From the NCBI GenBank assembly GCA_030037775.1, contig JASHQB010000095.1, positions 1 to 35,241 on the forward strand: a DNA stretch of 35,241 nucleotides. The letters are read 5' to 3'. Made by a program: the position numbers and the translations under genes. The notes below the pieces were generated by a model. That model worked only from the letters and a program-made list of their open reading frames with translations. It was not told where the DNA came from and did no database searches. Shown here one piece after another: positions 9,158-17,781 of this stretch (position 1 is the stretch's first letter; every line of letters starts with the position of its first letter). The DNA comes from Candidatus Acidiferrales bacterium. Its GTDB lineage: Bacteria > Acidobacteriota > Terriglobia > Acidiferrales > UBA7541.

Positions 9158-9960
9158 TGCGCGCCTTTCTCTTGCGCCACGGCTTTTTTCACCGCGTCAG
9201 GCAGAGCGAAAATGGAATCATCGACGTCGTCGTAGGTCACCGAGGTCACTACTTCGATGGAGACGCCATCGGCGTCGCGCCCGGTGGTCTTCGTGGGCAT
9301 CAGCACGCCGCCGAAATTTTGGTAGTCCTCAAAGGTCGCTGTGGTATCGCCCGGCCCGCCGCGCCATTTGGTATTGAAAAAATAGCCGATCAGCAGGCCG
9401 CTGTCTTTATCGTAAAACTGCTCGTTGGGCTGGTTCCAGTTATTGACGCCCTTCAGTGCGTAGCATTTGTGTCCGGCGAACGGCACCACGCCGACCACGT
9501 CGAGCTGCTTGAAATAATCGAGCACGTGCAGGTGGTAGTACATGTCCGCGTCGCGCGCGATGGTTTTCACTTGGTCGCCGTGATGCAGGGTGACGTTGCC
9601 GGCGGCATCCATGTCCCAGGCCACGCGGCCATCGTAACCGGAACTCAGCACCTGCCCGCCGGCCAGAAAAGCTTTCTCGAGCTGCTTCATTTCCTTGGTG
9701 TATGAAACGGTCTCCACGTCTACTTTTTGCGACGGCACTTGCAAGCGGCCATGCACGGTCATGGATTTGTAGCGCAGCAGCGCGTCGCGCCCGCCGGTGA
9801 CGGCAACGTAGCGGTCGAGCACTTGCTGCGCGGTGGGAAGCGGCGCGTCATGTCGCTGCGCCAAGGCTGAGCCGGCCAAGAAGGCCAGTGACAACTGGCA
9901 AACGAGGAGCGACAAGCAAACCAAACTCGCGCGCCTGACGTTTTGCAGCAACCTCTCCAT
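9154..9960 (-). CDS. Exported LolA-like (lipoprotein-sorting-type) protein, 268 aa
   Basis: The ATG at 9960 is chosen over an upstream in-frame start at 10053 because GAGGGGA lies 6 bases before it and a signal peptide follows at once: [13 protein letters not shown], then a hydrophobic core and SALA at about 31-34, with likely cleavage before QRHD. The mature part begins with [14 protein letters not shown] and [11 protein letters not shown], then beta strands with DGRVAWDMD and a late [13 protein letters not shown], a layout typical of acidobacterial proteins annotated as outer membrane lipoprotein-sorting proteins (LolA/LolB-like half-barrel). There is no lipobox cysteine, so it is expected free in the periplasm. 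The gene ends inside the start of the following permease (ATGA overlap). LolA takes cargo from the LolC/E permeases, which belong to the same superfamily as ADOPs; a carrier-permease pair is therefore plausible but unproven. Confidence 0.72.
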   Translation of the reverse strand: MERLLQNVRRASLVCLSLLVCQLSLAFLAGSALAQRHDAPLPTAQQVLDRYVAVTGGRDALLRYKSMTVHGRLQVPSQKVDVETVSYTKEMKQLEKAFLAGGQVLSSGYDGRVAWDMDAAGNVTLHHGDQVKTIARDADMYYHLHVLDYFKQLDVVGVVPFAGHKCYALKGVNNWNQPNEQFYDKDSGLLIGYFFNTKWRGGPGDTTATFEDYQNFGGVLMPTKTTGRDADGVSIEVVTSVTYDDVDDSIFALPDAVKKAVAQEKGAQ

Positions 9961-10022
9961 GGTTCCCCTCGGAACAAGGGCGGGGCTTTCACTCCAAACG
10001 CTAGACATCAACGTTTGGGACC

Positions 10023-10038
10023 GCAGGCAACGGCCTGC
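10023..10038. other. Short hairpin between permease and LolA-like gene
   Basis: GCAGGC-AACG-GCCTGC forms a perfect 6-base stem with a 4-base loop, 18 bases downstream of the permease stop codon at 10057. No run of T follows in the direction of transcription, so it is not a standard intrinsic terminator. It may be a transcript-stabilising or attenuating hairpin, or a relic of a palindromic repeat. Confidence 0.35.
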
Positions 10039-10056
10039 CCCGACCAAAACCAAAAA

Positions 10057-12486
10057 CTACTCGTAACGCAGCGCGATGACCGGCTCGACACGCATGGCGC
10101 GCCGCGCGGGGATATAGCAAGCCGCCACAGCCACGAGCATGAACACGACGGCCACGCCAATGAATGTCGCCGGGTCGTTCGCCTTCACTTGATAGAGGTC
10201 CGACGCCAGCGAGCGCGTCACCGCAAACGCCCCGCCGATGCCGATGGCGATTCCCACAAACGTGAGCGCCAGCGCCTGCCGCACCACCATTTTCATCACG
10301 CGGCCGGGACTCGCGCCGAGCGCCATCCGAATGCCGATTTCATGCGTGCGCTGCGCCACGTTGTGCGCCATCACGCCGTAGATTCCAATCGCGCACAGGA
10401 AAAGCGCGAGCACGCCGAAGGCGACCATCATCTTCACCAGGACGCGGTTTCCTGCGTCCTGCGTGTACATCAGCGTTTGCAGATCAGACATGGAAACGGG
10501 CTGGTCCTTGTCGATGGCCCACACCGACGCGCGCATGGCGTCGGAGATGGTGTCAGGATTCACCGCGGTGCGCGCCACAAAGCCGAGCGCGTTCGACGGG
10601 AACTGCCCCAGCGGCACATACATCTCGCGCGCCGGGCGGCCGCGCACGTCGTACATCTTGACGTCGTTCACTATGCCGACGATGGTGCAGGCCACGTGCT
10701 CCGGCCCAAACGTCAGCTTCTGCCCGACCGCGTCTTCGTGCGGCCAGAACTGCTTCGCCAGAGTCTGGTCAATCACTGCGACGTTGCCGCTGCCAGAGAC
10801 GTCCGACGGAGTGAAGACGCGGCCCTTCAGCAGATGAATCTGCATGGCCGCGAAATAATCCGGCGAAACGGCGGCCCAATCCGCGCCCAGTTGTTCGCCC
10901 GGCAGCGGCGCGGGTTGGCCCACGGCTTCGACCTCATAGCTCTGGCCGGAGCCGCCGAACGGAATGGCGCTGGCCACTCCGGCGGTGGTCACGCCCGGCA
11001 GCGCGCGAATCCGCTCAAGCGCGGCGTCGCTGAAATTGCGCGACATTGCGTCGCTGGTGTACTTCGTTTTGGGCAGCAACAGTTGCGCGGTCATCAAATT
11101 GTTCGCGTTGAAGCCCGGGCTGCTCGTGGCGGAAATAATGAAACTCTTCACCAGCAGCGTGGTGGAAATCAGCACCACAACAGCCAGGGCGATTTCTCCC
11201 GCGACGAAAACCTTGCGCAAGCGTGCGCCGCGTCCGCTGCGCGAAGCCTTACCCGACGCTTCCTTCAGCGCGGTGTTCAAATCCATTCCGGAAGTTTCAA
11301 ACGCCGGCGCCAGCCCAAAAATCAGCCCGCACGCCAGCGCAATCGCCAGCGTGAAAGACAGCGTGGTCAGGTCGAGGTTCACGTAGCCGTAGTTCACCAG
11401 ATAGCCGCGAATGCGGTCCGGCACGAGCGACTCGATCCACGCCACGCCCCACATGCCGCACAGCACTCCGCCGATGCCGCCACAGAAAAACAACAGCAGC
11501 GATTCAGTCACCAACTGGCGAACCAGCCGCGTCCGCGTGGCGCCCAACGCGCCGCGCACAGCCATTTCTTTGGTGCGCTGCGTCGCGCGCGCCAGCATCA
11601 GATTCGCGACGTTGGCGCAGGCAATCAGCAGGATCAGCGCCACGATCCACATCGAAATCATCACCTGCGGCACGCCCTCCTCTCGCCCGATTTCGGTGAT
11701 CATCGGGCTGAGCAGCATGGTCTGGTCCGTGTCGCTCTTGGGATATTGCTTGGCAAGCTGCGCGAAAATCGTCGTCGTTTCCGCGGCAGCCTGCTGCTCG
11801 GTGACGCCGGCCTTCAGCCGGCCAAACGAATCGAACCATGCGCTGTCGCGGTCGGCGCGCTCCTTGTCGGTGAGCGCCAGCGGCGTCCAAATGTTCGAAA
11901 TGCCCAGCAGCGGAAACCCGAACTTGCCGTCCATCACGCCGACCACCGCATAGGACTCATTGTTAATCTGAATCCGCCTGCCGATGATGTCCGGGTCCGC
12001 GGCGTAGCGGCCTTTCCACAATCCTTCGCTCAAGATGGCCACGTGCGGCGCGCCGGCCGCGTCTTCTGCCGCCGTGAACGCGCGGCCCAGCAGCGGCTTG
12101 ACGCCCAGCGTGTCGAAAAAATTCCAACTGACACGCGCGCCGTCCACCAGCGCGGGCTGGCCGTTACCGGTGAGATTGAAGCTCCAGCTGGTCCACGCGG
12201 CGGTCTGCGTAAACGAAGTGGTCTGCTTCTGAAAATCCAGAAAATCCGCGGTCGAGGTGACCGCGTCCTGCGTCCAGCCCTTCTTGATGTTGTGCGCCTC
12301 CAAAACCATCAGGCGGTCAGGCTGCGGATACGGAATCGGTTTGATCACCCAGGCGTCGACAAAGCTGAACATCGCGGTGTTTGCGCCAATGCCCAGCGCC
12401 AGCGTCACGATGGCGATGGCCGCGAAGGCGGGCGATTTGCGAAGGATGCGCAGTGCGTAAGCTAAGTCCTGCCAAAGTGCCTTCAT
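10057..12486 (-). CDS. ADOP-type duplicated permease (809 aa)
   Basis: Segment 1 at about 20-42, segment 2 at about 276-299, motif RTKEMAVRGALGA at about 304-316, fifth segment about 425-447, second motif [13 protein letters not shown] at about 713-725. Several positions differ from the array consensus: the N-terminus is MKALWQDLAYALR, segment 1 ends AMFSFVDAWVIKPIPYP rather than the usual (V)LL(R/K)PLP, and the third segment carries two cysteines (FFCGGIGGVLCG). AGGGG lies 8 bases upstream of the ATG. Upstream is a 165-base gap whose sequence is related to the gap before the permease at 31701-34154. A LolA-like gene follows after 96 bases and then another permease, so these three probably form one unit. 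Confidence 0.93.
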   Translation of the reverse strand: MKALWQDLAYALRILRKSPAFAAIAIVTLALGIGANTAMFSFVDAWVIKPIPYPQPDRLMVLEAHNIKKGWTQDAVTSTADFLDFQKQTTSFTQTAAWTSWSFNLTGNGQPALVDGARVSWNFFDTLGVKPLLGRAFTAAEDAAGAPHVAILSEGLWKGRYAADPDIIGRRIQINNESYAVVGVMDGKFGFPLLGISNIWTPLALTDKERADRDSAWFDSFGRLKAGVTEQQAAAETTTIFAQLAKQYPKSDTDQTMLLSPMITEIGREEGVPQVMISMWIVALILLIACANVANLMLARATQRTKEMAVRGALGATRTRLVRQLVTESLLLFFCGGIGGVLCGMWGVAWIESLVPDRIRGYLVNYGYVNLDLTTLSFTLAIALACGLIFGLAPAFETSGMDLNTALKEASGKASRSGRGARLRKVFVAGEIALAVVVLISTTLLVKSFIISATSSPGFNANNLMTAQLLLPKTKYTSDAMSRNFSDAALERIRALPGVTTAGVASAIPFGGSGQSYEVEAVGQPAPLPGEQLGADWAAVSPDYFAAMQIHLLKGRVFTPSDVSGSGNVAVIDQTLAKQFWPHEDAVGQKLTFGPEHVACTIVGIVNDVKMYDVRGRPAREMYVPLGQFPSNALGFVARTAVNPDTISDAMRASVWAIDKDQPVSMSDLQTLMYTQDAGNRVLVKMMVAFGVLALFLCAIGIYGVMAHNVAQRTHEIGIRMALGASPGRVMKMVVRQALALTFVGIAIGIGGAFAVTRSLASDLYQVKANDPATFIGVAVVFMLVAVAACYIPARRAMRVEPVIALRYE

Positions 12487-12488
12487 GG

Positions 12489-12646
12489 GTACACCCCTCG
12501 TAGTTCTGTGAGAAGCGTACGCAGCTTGCCTTCCGAAGTGGCTGAGGTTATGTGGCTGATAATAGGCCGCTTATGGTGCACCCGCAGGGCTTCCAGAGAC
12601 GGACTTTGTCCGCTTGCGGGAGCCTACTGCGCGTAACCGGACAGTG
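12489..12646. repeat. Upstream region shared with 34209-34365, copy 1
   Basis: Two blocks in the gap 12487-12651 reappear in the same order and at nearly the same distance before the permease at 31701. Block A (12489-12540, beginning GTACACCCCTC) is 52 bases long in both places. Block B (12608-12646, GTCCGCTTGCGGGA and ending CGGACAGTG) is 39 bases in both, with 31 identical positions. The blocks are 67 and 66 bases apart. Block B contains a near-palindrome around CCGC-TT-GCGG. Block A supplies the ribosome binding region of the downstream gene. This is probably an inherited promoter/leader region; no clear -35/-10 pair was found in this copy. Confidence 0.6.
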
Positions 12647-12651
12647 CCAGC

Positions 12652-15102
12652 TCACTCATAGCGCAGGGCAATCATCGGGTCGACTTTCATGGCGCGCCGC
12701 GCGGGAAGATAGCAGGCCGCAAAGGCCACCAGCACCAGCACGGCGGCGGTGCCCCCCAGAACGAGCGGATCGCTGGGCTGCACGCCGTAAAGCAAATCCC
12801 CGAGCAGACGCGTCAGCGCCATCGCGCCCGCAATCCCCACCGCAACGCCGCCCAAAGTCCAGGCCATGCTGCCGCCCAGTACCAGCTTCAGCACGTCGAG
12901 CGGCTGCGCGCCGAGCGCCATGCGGATGCCAATTTCGTGCGTGCGCTGCACCACCGAGTATCCCACCACGCCGGCAATTCCCACGGCGGAAAGCGCCAGC
13001 GCCACCAGAGCAAATGCGCTCAGCAGCAGCATCGGGAAGCGCCGCGAACCGAGCGAATCGCTCACAATCTGCTCCATGGTCAAAACGCCTGAGGCGGGAT
13101 AATCGCCGCGCATCTGCGCCAGCGCGTCGCGCGCCGGCTTTTCGAACGACCCGGGAGCGGTTTTCGTGCGCATCACCACGGTCATCACCGGCCATCCGGC
13201 CTGCGTGAACGGGCGGTAAAAATACGGGCGCGGCTTGGAGTCCAGGCCATCGTGGCGGAAATCCGCGGTGATTCCCACCACCGTCAGCCACGGCGCTTTG
13301 TCGCTGTACCCGCCGATTTTGATGTGCGCGCCAAGCGCATCGCCCTTGGGCCAGTAACGCCGCGCCGTCGCCTCATTCATCACCACCACGCCGGCGGAAT
13401 CCGCCGTGTCCGCGTCTGTAAATTCCCTGCCCTGCACCATGGGAATGTTCAACGTGCGGAAAAATCCGGGACACGCGACGCTGTAACCCGCGCCGGGCTC
13501 GTTCCGCGGACCCGGATCCGGCTGGCCCTCGATGGTGAAGCCGCGCCCCGCGTTCGCCCCGCTGAGCGGTAAATGTGCCACCGCACCGACCGAGACCACT
13601 CCGGGAATCGCGCCGAGGCGCTCGGTCAGCTCCTCGCAAAAATGCTCATCCGCGGGCAGCCCAACGTAAAGATTCTCCTGTGCGGTGGAGACGCCCATGG
13701 TCAGCACGTTTTTCGGGTTCAGTCCGGGATTCACGCCCAGCAAGCGGCCCATGCTGTCGATCATCAGCGCCGCGCCGGCCAGAACGATCAGCGCCAGCGC
13801 CATTTCAGCGGCAATCAGCGCGTGACGCAAACGGTTCCCGCCCGCGCTCGTCGCGCCGTGGCCGCTGCCTTCCTTCAGCGGATCGGCAATCTCCTGCTGC
13901 CGCGCGCTCAGGGCCGGCGCCAGTCCAAACAGCACGCCCGTCACGCACGAAAGGACCAGCGCAAACACGAAGACGCGCGCGTCGATCGAAATGGTTGCCA
14001 CGTGGCGGAACGGCAAATACTGCAAATCCGCGGGCAGCAGCGGCATCACCAGTTTCAAAACCACGCCCGCAATCATCAAGCCCGCAATGCCGCCCAAAAC
14101 TCCCAGCAGCAAACTTTCGGTAATCAGTTGGCGAGCAATCCGCCGCCGCGTTGCGCCCAGCGCGCAGCGAATGGCCAGTTCCCTTTGCCGCGCGGCGCCG
14201 CGCGCCAGCAGCAAATTGGCCACGTTCACGCAGGCGATCAGCAGCACGAATCCCACGGCCGCAAACAGCGCCCACAGCGTCGTTTTCAATCCGCCCATGC
14301 CGACTTCCGTCGATGGCATCACCGCTACGCTCATGTCGGTGTCGTCGTTCGGATACTGCTTCGCCAGCCGCCGGCCGATGGTGTCCATGTCGACTTTGGC
14401 TTGCTCGAGCGTCACGCCCGGCTTCAGTCGGCCGATGGCGACAAAAGAATTCGAGCCGCGGTCCGTCAAGTCGTTGTTCGTGTATCCGGCGGGAACCCAC
14501 AATTCGCGCAGCCTGCTCCCGAACTGGAATTCGAACTCCTTGGGCATCACGCCCACGACCGTGTGGCTCTCGCCGTCAACGGTGATCTGCTTGCCGATGA
14601 TGGCCGGGTCGCCGGAGAAGCGCCGCTGCCACAGCGGATAGCTCAGAATCACTTCGTGGTCTCTGCCCGCGGTCTCCTCTTCCGGCAGGAACGCGCGGCC
14701 GAGCAGCGGCTTCACGCCCAGCACGTGAAAAAATGACGCGGTGACGCGCACGCCGGAGACGCGCTCGGGCACGCCGCCGAGGGCCAGGTTGTATCCTTTG
14801 CCCGCCGAATCGAACCACGCCATGCTCTCCAGCACGGTGTTTTGTTTTTGCACGTCGCGCATGTTGGGCAGCGAGACGATGTTGTAGTTCTCCGGTCCGC
14901 CATACGTCTGCCAGACGAGCACCAGGCGATCGGTATCCGGATACGGCAGCGGCTTCAGCAGCGTCGCGTTCATCACGCTGAAAATCGCGGTATTCGCGCC
15001 GATTCCGAGCGCGAGCGTCAGGATGGCGACGGCGGCGAAGCCGGGCGACTTGAGCAGGATGCGAATGGCGTAACGAAGGTCTTGCATCAGCATACCCATC
15101 AT
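12652..15102 (-). CDS. ADOP-type duplicated permease (816 aa)
   Basis: Segment 1 at about 21-43, segment 2 at about 278-301, motif [13 protein letters not shown] at about 305-317, fifth segment about 427-449, second motif [13 protein letters not shown] at about 720-732. In the cytoplasmic stretch between the two units it has [16 protein letters not shown] where most copies have ATRVDL or similar, and the fifth segment ends in MIDSMGRLL instead of the usual (V/I)RS. The gene begins ATG ATG; GAGGAG lies 10 bases before the first and 13 before the second, and the second start would give the MGMLMQD form that aligns with the paralogues, so the true start could be 15099. It follows the permease at 15164 after 61 bases and is probably the last gene of the 17782-15164-12652 block. 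Confidence 0.92.
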   Translation of the reverse strand: MMGMLMQDLRYAIRILLKSPGFAAVAILTLALGIGANTAIFSVMNATLLKPLPYPDTDRLVLVWQTYGGPENYNIVSLPNMRDVQKQNTVLESMAWFDSAGKGYNLALGGVPERVSGVRVTASFFHVLGVKPLLGRAFLPEEETAGRDHEVILSYPLWQRRFSGDPAIIGKQITVDGESHTVVGVMPKEFEFQFGSRLRELWVPAGYTNNDLTDRGSNSFVAIGRLKPGVTLEQAKVDMDTIGRRLAKQYPNDDTDMSVAVMPSTEVGMGGLKTTLWALFAAVGFVLLIACVNVANLLLARGAARQRELAIRCALGATRRRIARQLITESLLLGVLGGIAGLMIAGVVLKLVMPLLPADLQYLPFRHVATISIDARVFVFALVLSCVTGVLFGLAPALSARQQEIADPLKEGSGHGATSAGGNRLRHALIAAEMALALIVLAGAALMIDSMGRLLGVNPGLNPKNVLTMGVSTAQENLYVGLPADEHFCEELTERLGAIPGVVSVGAVAHLPLSGANAGRGFTIEGQPDPGPRNEPGAGYSVACPGFFRTLNIPMVQGREFTDADTADSAGVVVMNEATARRYWPKGDALGAHIKIGGYSDKAPWLTVVGITADFRHDGLDSKPRPYFYRPFTQAGWPVMTVVMRTKTAPGSFEKPARDALAQMRGDYPASGVLTMEQIVSDSLGSRRFPMLLLSAFALVALALSAVGIAGVVGYSVVQRTHEIGIRMALGAQPLDVLKLVLGGSMAWTLGGVAVGIAGAMALTRLLGDLLYGVQPSDPLVLGGTAAVLVLVAFAACYLPARRAMKVDPMIALRYE

Positions 15103-15163
15103 TTTGCGATGCTCCTCGCTGGATTAGACGAACGCAGGCCCGATTGGTCACGCCTCATTCGCG

Positions 15164-17683
15164 TCATTCGTAGCGCAGCGCGACCATGGGGTCGACTTTC
15201 ATGGCGCGGCGCGCCGGGACGTAGCAGGCCACCGCGGCGACGAGCATCAGCACCGCGGCGGCGGCCGTGAGCGTCAGCGGATCTTCCGGCGTAACGCCGA
15301 AAATCACGCTGCGTGCCAGACTCGCCGTGCTCAGCGACAGCACTGCCCCAATCACCGCGCCAATCGCAGCGAGCTTCACGCCCCCGCCAATCACCATCCG
15401 CAGGACGTGCGCCGGCTCCGCGCCCAGCGTCATGCGGATGCCGATCTCATGCGTTTTGCGCGCCACGGCGTAAGCCATGGTGCCGTAAAGCCCGATCATC
15501 GCCAGCGCCAGCGCCAGCAGGCCGAAGAAACCGGAGAGCCGCGCGAACAGCCGCTCCTGCACCAACCCCTCTTCGCGTTCTTCGGTTTGCGTTTTCAGCC
15601 CCATCAGCGGCAAGCCAGGGTCGGCGTCGCGGACCGTGTCGCGTACTTCGGAAATCACCGTGCCGGGGTCGCCCGCGGTGCGCACCTCGAAATACATCGT
15701 GTTCAGAAAGCGCAGATATTGCGAATAAGGAGCGAACGCTTTGGGGCGCGGGTTGGCGTGGACGTTGGTCAGCTCCGCCGGCCGGCACACGCCGACAATC
15801 TCCACCGCCTCCGTCGGCGCGGAACGGGCGCTCAAGCTGAAATGGTGGCCGATAGGATTTTCGTGCGGATAGTATTTCTTTACAAAATTTTCATCGACCA
15901 CGATCACCAGCGGCGAAGTGGCCGTGTCCCGGCGATCAAGGGCGCGCCCGAGGATCACGGGAATCTGCATGGTGCTGAAAAAACCGGGGCCGACGCGCAT
16001 CCAGCGCAGCGGGTTGTCCGTTTGGTTTGGCTTGTTGTCCAGCACAATCTCCGTGTTGCTCGACCAGCCCGAGAAGGGCGCGAAGTCCATCGTGGTCGCG
16101 GCGGTGACGCCGGGAATCGCCCGCACGCGATCCTGCACTTGCTGGTAGAGATTGATCAGCCGATCGCCCTGATAGCCCTGGCGCGTCGGGTCGATGCCAA
16201 ACGTCAGCAGATGGTTCTGATTGAAGCCGTAATTCTCGTGCTCGTAGTTCTCAAGCGTGCGCACGAAAAGTCCGGCGCCGACCATCAGCACCAGCGAAGC
16301 GGCCACTTGCGCGACGACCAGCGAATTCCCCAGGCGGTGTTTTTCACGGCCTGCCGTGACGCTGGTGGTGGCGTCTTTCATCACCGAAGCCAAATCCAAA
16401 CGCGACGCGCGCAATGCCGGCGCGAGGCCGAAGAGAACGCCGGTCAGCGCGGCCACGCCAAAGGTGAAGAGCAGCACAATCAGGTCCGGCTTCACGTTCA
16501 GCGCGATCTGCTGCATCCCGCCGGAAAACATGGACGTCAGCATGTTCGTGCCCCATCCGGCGAAGAGCAGCCCGACTGCGCCGCCGAGCACCGAAAGCAT
16601 CACGCTTTCCGTCAGCAACTGCCGCAGCAGTCGCGAGCGCGAAGCTCCCAGCGCCAGCCGCACGCTCACTTCTTTTTGCCGCGCGCTGGCGCGGGCCAGC
16701 AGCAGCGTGGCCACGTTGGCGCAGGCAATCAGCAGCGCCAGGCCGAGGAGCACCATCAAAATTTCCAGCGGCTGGCCGAAGTTTTCACTCAGGCTCGGGA
16801 TTCCCTTTGCGCCCGGCGTCAGCGTAAACGCGGGATAGTCCGACTGTTTCGCCGGCTTCCAGTCCGCGGCCAGAAAATTGTGGAACATCACGTTCAATTC
16901 CGATTGCGCGCGCTCGAGCGACACGCCGGGTTTCAGCCGCCCGAAAATATTCAGGATGATCCAGTTGCGCGTGGCGTAGAAAGAGTCGCCGCCGCTGGGC
17001 TTTTCGCTCCACGGCCGCAGATTCGGCAAGTCATCGAAGGCGAGGTACACGTCCGGCTGGAGGCCGGGCTGCAGGCCGGAAAAATCCGCAGGCGCCACGC
17101 CGACAATGGTGAAGGGCATGTCGTTTAACTGAATGCGGCGGCCGACAATGCCGGAGTCGCGGCCGAAGCGGCGCGTCCAATAGCCGTAGCTGATGACGGC
17201 GACGCGCGGCGCGCCTTTGTCTTCATCCTCCTCGGTGATGGCGCGACCGAGAAGAGGCGACACCCCAAGCCCGGAGAAAAATTCACCGCTGACCATCACG
17301 CCGTTCGCGAGCCCGGCGTCGCCGTCAACGGTAATCGCGGTGTTGTCCGGGCTCGCGCCGAGGGGCGCGAAGGTAAAGACGCTCGAAAGCGTCGTGTTCT
17401 GCTTTTGAAACGTGTCGAATTCAGGATACGAAAACGAGAAGCGCGAATCCCAGCCGGTCTGCCCGTACTTCGGCGGCCATTTGTTGTCGTCCCATGTGAA
17501 TAGCACCAGCTGCTTGGCGTTTTTCACCGGCAGCGACTTGAGCAGCACCGCGTCCATCAAACTGAAAATCGCGGTATTCGCGCCGATGCCCAGCGCCAGC
17601 GTGAGAATCGCCACGGCGGAAAAGCCCGGCGACTTCACCAGCATGCGTATCGCGTATTTCAGATCCTGGACTAATGTTCCCAT
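15164..17683 (-). CDS. ADOP-type duplicated permease (839 aa)
   Basis: The ATG at 17683 is preferred to the GTG just before it: GAGG lies 6 bases upstream and the protein then begins MGTLVQDLKY like its paralogues. Segment 1 at about 20-42, segment 2 at about 307-331, motif RQKEVSVRLALGA at about 335-347, fifth segment about 454-474, second motif [14 protein letters not shown] near 742-755. Its first lobe is extended, with a region at about 220-300 (PWSEKPSGGDSF, then TLTPGAKGIPSL) and GQPLEILM at the entry to segment 2, which groups it with the gene at 1254. The second motif has MTLGA where nearly all copies have MALGA. It lies 98 bases downstream of the permease at 17782, and the gap contains an imperfect GC-rich hairpin. 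Confidence 0.93.
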   Translation of the reverse strand: MGTLVQDLKYAIRMLVKSPGFSAVAILTLALGIGANTAIFSLMDAVLLKSLPVKNAKQLVLFTWDDNKWPPKYGQTGWDSRFSFSYPEFDTFQKQNTTLSSVFTFAPLGASPDNTAITVDGDAGLANGVMVSGEFFSGLGVSPLLGRAITEEDEDKGAPRVAVISYGYWTRRFGRDSGIVGRRIQLNDMPFTIVGVAPADFSGLQPGLQPDVYLAFDDLPNLRPWSEKPSGGDSFYATRNWIILNIFGRLKPGVSLERAQSELNVMFHNFLAADWKPAKQSDYPAFTLTPGAKGIPSLSENFGQPLEILMVLLGLALLIACANVATLLLARASARQKEVSVRLALGASRSRLLRQLLTESVMLSVLGGAVGLLFAGWGTNMLTSMFSGGMQQIALNVKPDLIVLLFTFGVAALTGVLFGLAPALRASRLDLASVMKDATTSVTAGREKHRLGNSLVVAQVAASLVLMVGAGLFVRTLENYEHENYGFNQNHLLTFGIDPTRQGYQGDRLINLYQQVQDRVRAIPGVTAATTMDFAPFSGWSSNTEIVLDNKPNQTDNPLRWMRVGPGFFSTMQIPVILGRALDRRDTATSPLVIVVDENFVKKYYPHENPIGHHFSLSARSAPTEAVEIVGVCRPAELTNVHANPRPKAFAPYSQYLRFLNTMYFEVRTAGDPGTVISEVRDTVRDADPGLPLMGLKTQTEEREEGLVQERLFARLSGFFGLLALALAMIGLYGTMAYAVARKTHEIGIRMTLGAEPAHVLRMVIGGGVKLAAIGAVIGAVLSLSTASLARSVIFGVTPEDPLTLTAAAAVLMLVAAVACYVPARRAMKVDPMVALRYE

Positions 17684-17704
17684 CACTCACCTCGAGAATT
17701 AGCT

Positions 17705-17728
17705 GGGGCGGGCCTGAAGCCTCGTCCC
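17705..17728. other. Imperfect GC-rich hairpin in intergenic gap
   Basis: GGGGCGGGCC-TGAA-GCCTCGTCCC folds into an imperfect stem with one unpaired base and G-T pairs. It lies just upstream of the permease start at 17683. Similar GGGC/GCCC hairpins followed by CTACAA occur at 34382-34411 and, more weakly, near 3845-3880, so it may belong to a small palindromic repeat family. It has no T-run and is not a convincing terminator. Confidence 0.3.
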
Positions 17729-17781
17729 TACAAACCGCTATCGTTTTTGCCTCTTGCTTGCTGACGACTGTCCACTTCCTT

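Noticed and set aside
10023..10038. Rho-independent terminator
   Set aside because: The stem is only 6 base pairs and there is no T-run on the downstream side, so it is kept only as a hairpin of unknown role.
9961..10053. A longer start for the LolA-like protein at 10053
   Set aside because: It would put 31 extra polar residues before an otherwise standard signal peptide; the ATG at 9960 has a good ribosome binding site.
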